Assembly (NCBI GenBank): GCA_031254685.1
Contig: JAIRTZ010000010.1
Location: forward strand, 1-9,549
Direction: 5' to 3'
Length of the DNA: 9,549 nucleotides
DNA from: Methanomassiliicoccaceae archaeon
GTDB lineage: Archaea; Thermoplasmatota; Thermoplasmata; Methanomassiliicoccales; Methanomethylophilaceae
How positions within the stretch are numbered: position 1 is the first letter of the stretch; every line of letters starts with the position of its first letter. Below are positions 8,201 to 9,549 of this stretch, one piece after another. The notes beneath the pieces are model-generated. The model was given only the letters and a program-made list of their open reading frames with translations, had not been told where the DNA came from and ran no database searches. The position numbers were made by a program, and so were the translations under genes.

Positions 8201-9266
8201 GGCGGGACATCGTCGCCGAGAGATATCCCTGTGCGGACTCCGCCTCGCTGCCGAGGAACACCCTGCAAAGCCAGTTGAACGCCGACCTCAGGGTATCGAC
8301 CACCATGTCGAGGAGCTCGATGATCTTGTTGAACATGAAATAGTCCATCCATCTGAGCACCAGGTCGTCGGCTATCGACATCAGCGCCTGTGCGAAGACC
8401 GCACCGAGGTCTATGGTCATCGTTCCGTCGCGGAATGCGAGCAGCTCGCCCGCGTCCACTCCCGTATATCCGGAAAGGTCGTACTCGTCGTCCGATGTTG
8501 TGCGCAGGTACGTCGTCTCCGCTATCGACAGCGCGATGCGGTACGCCGTCCTTACGTCGTCCTCGGTGATTATGGACGCCGTTCCCTTTTCTCCGAATTC
8601 CGACAGCGCCCCGTATCCCGATATGACCCTGTACTGGGCGAGCGCCGTGAGCTGGTACGTCATAAGTTCCGTGATCAGCGACCTCGGTCCGGTGACGGCT
8701 ATCGAGAATAACGATGCGCCTTCGAGAAGCAGCGGCAACGCGGACATTCCGTCGGCGCTTACGTAAATATCCCTGAGAACGCTGCCGGCCGACGTGGTTA
8801 TCGATATGACGGCGGAACCGTCGGCGCGGAAGCATGATGGCCGTGTACCCTCCGTAGGCAGCGGGTCTGCGGAGGCAACCTTCAGCGAACCTATCCCCAA
8901 TTCGATATCATGCGACACCAAGTTGACGACAGCGCCGTTCGCGCGCATCGGGAATTGAAAATCTATCCACCCGGAAAGCCTCCGGCCGAACGAACCGCAC
9001 CGTTCCTCTATGTCCCCGGAGACGGACTCCCTGCCCATTCCCAGGATTATTTCGCCGATGCCCCGTTCGAGCGTTTCCTGCGCGTAGGTAACCGCGCCGC
9101 CGACCGCGGCGAACTCGTCCTGCATCCGGTCCATGTTGTTCTCCTTCTCACTGACGGTCGCGGCGACTACGCCGTAAGCGCCTGCGAGTATCAGGAGCGT
9201 GACGGCGATCATAGCGAACGGCATCTGTCCTTTGCGGGAATCCCGCGGATGTGTGATTCTGCCCAT
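5241..9266 (-). CDS. Giant N-terminally anchored surface protein with embedded lamin-tail domain
   Basis: This 1341-residue protein has no function I can name. A short basic N-terminus with RKGQ (11-14) leads into one hydrophobic segment (about 17-38), resembling an archaeal class III (pilin-like) signal, so the rest is predicted to lie outside the membrane. Helical segments follow at about 45-80, 285-340 and 410-630. A strongly amphipathic Leu/Ile/Met-rich stretch spans about 755-845, then a beta-rich region (850-995). A lamin-tail domain lies at about 996-1120 (VINEFELNP, NEWVELYN, GYML, IGPGEHVVI and VTLFDPDG are typical family signatures). A last helical and beta-rich part (1130-1341) has no C-terminal anchor. 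Seven N-x-S/T sequons (N368, N840, N934, N1022, N1068, N1091, N1284) fit a glycosylated exterior. The ATG at 9264-9266 is supported by a TATA-like box about 50 bases upstream; a start at M15 would lose the basic residues before the anchor. No partner genes of a pilus or secretion system are visible. It could be a structural envelope protein or a large pilin-like export partner. Confidence 0.88.
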   Translation of the reverse strand: MGRITHPRDSRKGQMPFAMIAVTLLILAGAYGVVAATVSEKENNMDRMQDEFAAVGGAVTYAQETLERGIGEIILGMGRESVSGDIEERCGSFGRRLSGWIDFQFPMRANGAVVNLVSHDIELGIGSLKVASADPLPTEGTRPSCFRADGSAVISITTSAGSVLRDIYVSADGMSALPLLLEGASLFSIAVTGPRSLITELMTYQLTALAQYRVISGYGALSEFGEKGTASIITEDDVRTAYRIALSIAETTYLRTTSDDEYDLSGYTGVDAGELLAFRDGTMTIDLGAVFAQALMSIADDLVLRWMDYFMFNKIIELLDMVVDTLRSAFNWLCRVFLGSEAESAQGYLSATMSRLGIPESEYRYMLNGTYASISLPSVGYTYNGNLIDIPACTMNIAYPNTDLLGWNGWNGFMDRYYKERNQIMETLMGMVRSIAVEIAGSSGLGAMKIECDPFDDTNLIDTMSGAVTRALKEQRDAAEEMIESVVRSYKVIDTMYVAIYEHLAANADDAFGVNKLKDSIRQEIKGYVGGIIGDTYGMPLDPYVIDAIADQLMGTGDVVSVIKEYKKVADGKMEVLDTVLNDVEKSTNSMFKDIVVLVVRYGMDVFGLYPLVERRMDSLVREMAEFISLTSMSDVYELPGTDSFLLGGSDGVTMKEYVTLDCDVTLGIKISPPTKGTENVHYVGLSDDLAAAYSSMFRIDVVADLDYEARSSSSLMRLLGTYDAAVSGTSHSKFDLAIAVMSAGPLAGVAYKASDTVVNDIVKALMKIVEPFLKPLFELKKLADKVLNVIMGLITRAADFVSDLLMKLYNAIMGPIEMFTTLLNNLLGVIFEDVIAIINITLKSQAFGIEWHGMRFEIIVDAIGEMTKGASTTKFKLTMPVFGVTLTAMLELKKDKNGKFAFTGRVGAHADTWEIDIIIDPLMKVRKSIVEINGTFRGVDIHAAMPQIVQYDEFELRLSDIPGLGTILSNIPLPIPGLKGSLDAGLEIKYNLPYVYGVVINEFELNPPGNDAGNEWVELYNSTFSTVDLEGYMLAAFSKGDKYYTIHDMTIGPGEHVVITFPTQFLNNTKESVTLFDPDGNVVDYTPQKNDSADDDRTWQRETDGSAKWVFKKGTKGEDNGGKIMGGSPLRAAVVQCMLDAGKQAFGEMGSKIVGPDGVALFLKRVIELTIQNAINMIANCVVSASIFIELSIGDGTGSVHGGIKFSLVLGREIIKDGLNWAVGQVVSMMKNIDNPTGMTPKQILSDDIYFQTMIFARVTTPKILGPIGNIAGITAGVVIECNLTALCTLFGKSEGQWRVNAGLVFEGFPPYLAPPMMKVDLDKKVDLWLFRLTLEKSMK
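5907..6281 (-). other. Lamin-tail domain (LTD) inside the giant surface protein
   Basis: Residues about 996-1120 show the LTD pattern: a VVINEFELNPPG opening, an acidic NEWVELYN strand, a TVDLEGYML strand, IGPGEHVVIT, and a final VTLFDPDGNVVDY segment before a tryptophan-containing tail. In prokaryotes this immunoglobulin-like fold is known from secreted and surface proteins, often next to nucleases or adhesion modules; its usual role is thought to be binding or attachment. Here it is flanked on both sides by long sequence unlike LTD, so it looks inserted into a larger fold. The boundaries are estimates. Confidence 0.85.
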
Positions 9267-9311
9267 GAATGCGTATTTTCAGTCCGAGGATATGAAGCGG
9301 TACGACTACAG

Positions 9312-9320
9312 TTAGTATAA
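9312..9320 (-). promoter_or_regulatory. TATA-like box for the giant surface-protein gene
   Basis: TTATACTAA on the minus strand is centred about 50 bases upstream of the ATG at 9266, predicting a leader of roughly 25 bases. No convincing Shine-Dalgarno sequence is seen in that leader. It shares the 132-base divergent gap with the promoter of the radical SAM gene; the two boxes are about 40 bases apart. Confidence 0.45.
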
Positions 9321-9351
9321 CTCCGCCGTCTGGCGCGTGTGCGGAAGTAAA

Positions 9352-9360
9352 GTATTATAT
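9352..9360 (+). promoter_or_regulatory. TATA-like box for the radical SAM gene
   Basis: GTATTATAT, preceded by the purine-rich GGAAGTAAA that could serve as a BRE, lies about 43 bases before the ATG at 9399. Transcription would start near 9380, giving a leader of roughly 18 bases that contains GGAG at 9391-9394, four bases before the ATG, as a ribosome-binding site. Spacing and composition all fit an archaeal promoter. Confidence 0.55.
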
Positions 9361-9398
9361 GGGGTCAGACCAATAGCGCGGAAAACGGACGGAGCAAC

Positions 9399-9549
9399 AT
9401 GACCGCCAAAGACTACAGTATCCAAAAGGGCCTTCCCAAGGAAACTACCTCCATTTGCCCCGAATGCAAAAGATTGATACAAGCCAAGCTTATCGAAAGG
9501 GACGGAAAGGTCTGCGTGGACAAGACATGCCCGGAGCACGGCTCCTTCA
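9399..9549 (+). CDS. Radical SAM protein of the MJ0619 / tetraether lipid synthase type, N-terminus only
   Basis: Only the first 50 codons are present and the frame runs off the right edge. The visible part has LPKETTSICPECKRLI (12-27), C39 and KTCPEHGSF (42-50). This is the N-terminal metal-binding region typical of the radical SAM group that includes Methanocaldococcus MJ0619. Members of that group are the tetraether lipid synthase (Tes), which joins archaeol chains into membrane-spanning GDGT lipids; MJ0619 was earlier linked to methanopterin methylation. C20, C23 and C44 with H47 are the candidate metal ligands. The radical SAM CxxxCxxC core itself lies outside the window, and the group has paralogues, so the exact substrate cannot be set. 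The start is supported by GGAG four bases upstream and a TATA-like box. The gene is divergent from the giant surface-protein gene. Confidence 0.75.
   Translation, partial: MTAKDYSIQKGLPKETTSICPECKRLIQAKLIERDGKVCVDKTCPEHGSF

Noticed and set aside
7221..8711. A 496-codon open frame on the plus strand opposite the giant protein gene
   Set aside because: Its codons are exact reverse complements, in register, of the minus-strand gene's codons. It stays open because TTA, CTA and TCA are rare in this GC-rich gene. Its His/Arg/Val/Asp-rich product matches nothing I know.
9312..9539. A 75-codon minus-strand open frame at the right end
   Set aside because: It overlaps both the divergent promoter region and the well-supported radical SAM coding start, and its product shows no known motif.
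1..9549. CRISPR array, insertion sequence, tRNA, rRNA or direct-repeat cluster
   Set aside because: No regularly spaced repeats, transposase-like protein, terminal inverted repeats or tRNA-like fold were seen by eye; the gaps between genes are all short (43, 76 and 132 bases).

Overview
The window looks like chromosomal DNA of a euryarchaeon. It encodes an archaeal RNA polymerase subunit D with a ferredoxin-like insert, the large (DP2) subunit of the archaea-specific family D DNA polymerase, a NOG1-type GTPase, and the start of a radical SAM protein of the MJ0619/tetraether-lipid-synthase type. Archaeal TATA-like boxes precede the genes. The high GC content, the large anchored surface protein and this gene mix suggest a member of the Thermoplasmata, possibly Methanomassiliicoccales. 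That placement is inference; no rRNA is present to confirm it.

Layout. (1) Positions 2-781, plus strand: rpoD, cut by the left window edge, the last gene of a rightward unit. (2) Positions 782-824: a short convergent gap with a GC hairpin flanked by A-rich and T-rich arms, a likely bidirectional terminator. (3) Positions 825-5164, minus strand: a two-gene operon, GTPase then polC, joined by a four-base ATGA overlap and read from a TATA-like promoter at about 5187-5198. (4) Positions 5165-5240: that promoter next to a strong GC-rich inverted repeat that may end the upstream gene. (5) Positions 5241-9266, minus strand: one 1341-residue protein with a pilin-like N-terminal membrane anchor, long amphipathic helical stretches, beta-rich segments and an embedded lamin-tail domain. 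(6) Positions 9267-9398: a divergent promoter region. (7) Positions 9399-9549, plus strand: the first 50 codons of the radical SAM gene.

How the genes relate. rpoD, the GTPase and polC are core information-processing genes (transcription, probable ribosome assembly, replication). The GTPase and DP2 are probably made from one mRNA with coupled translation. The giant surface protein and the radical SAM enzyme face away from each other across a shared promoter region; both concern the cell envelope if the Tes assignment holds. The giant protein is the least explained and most interesting object here. No mobile element, CRISPR array, tRNA or rRNA was seen.
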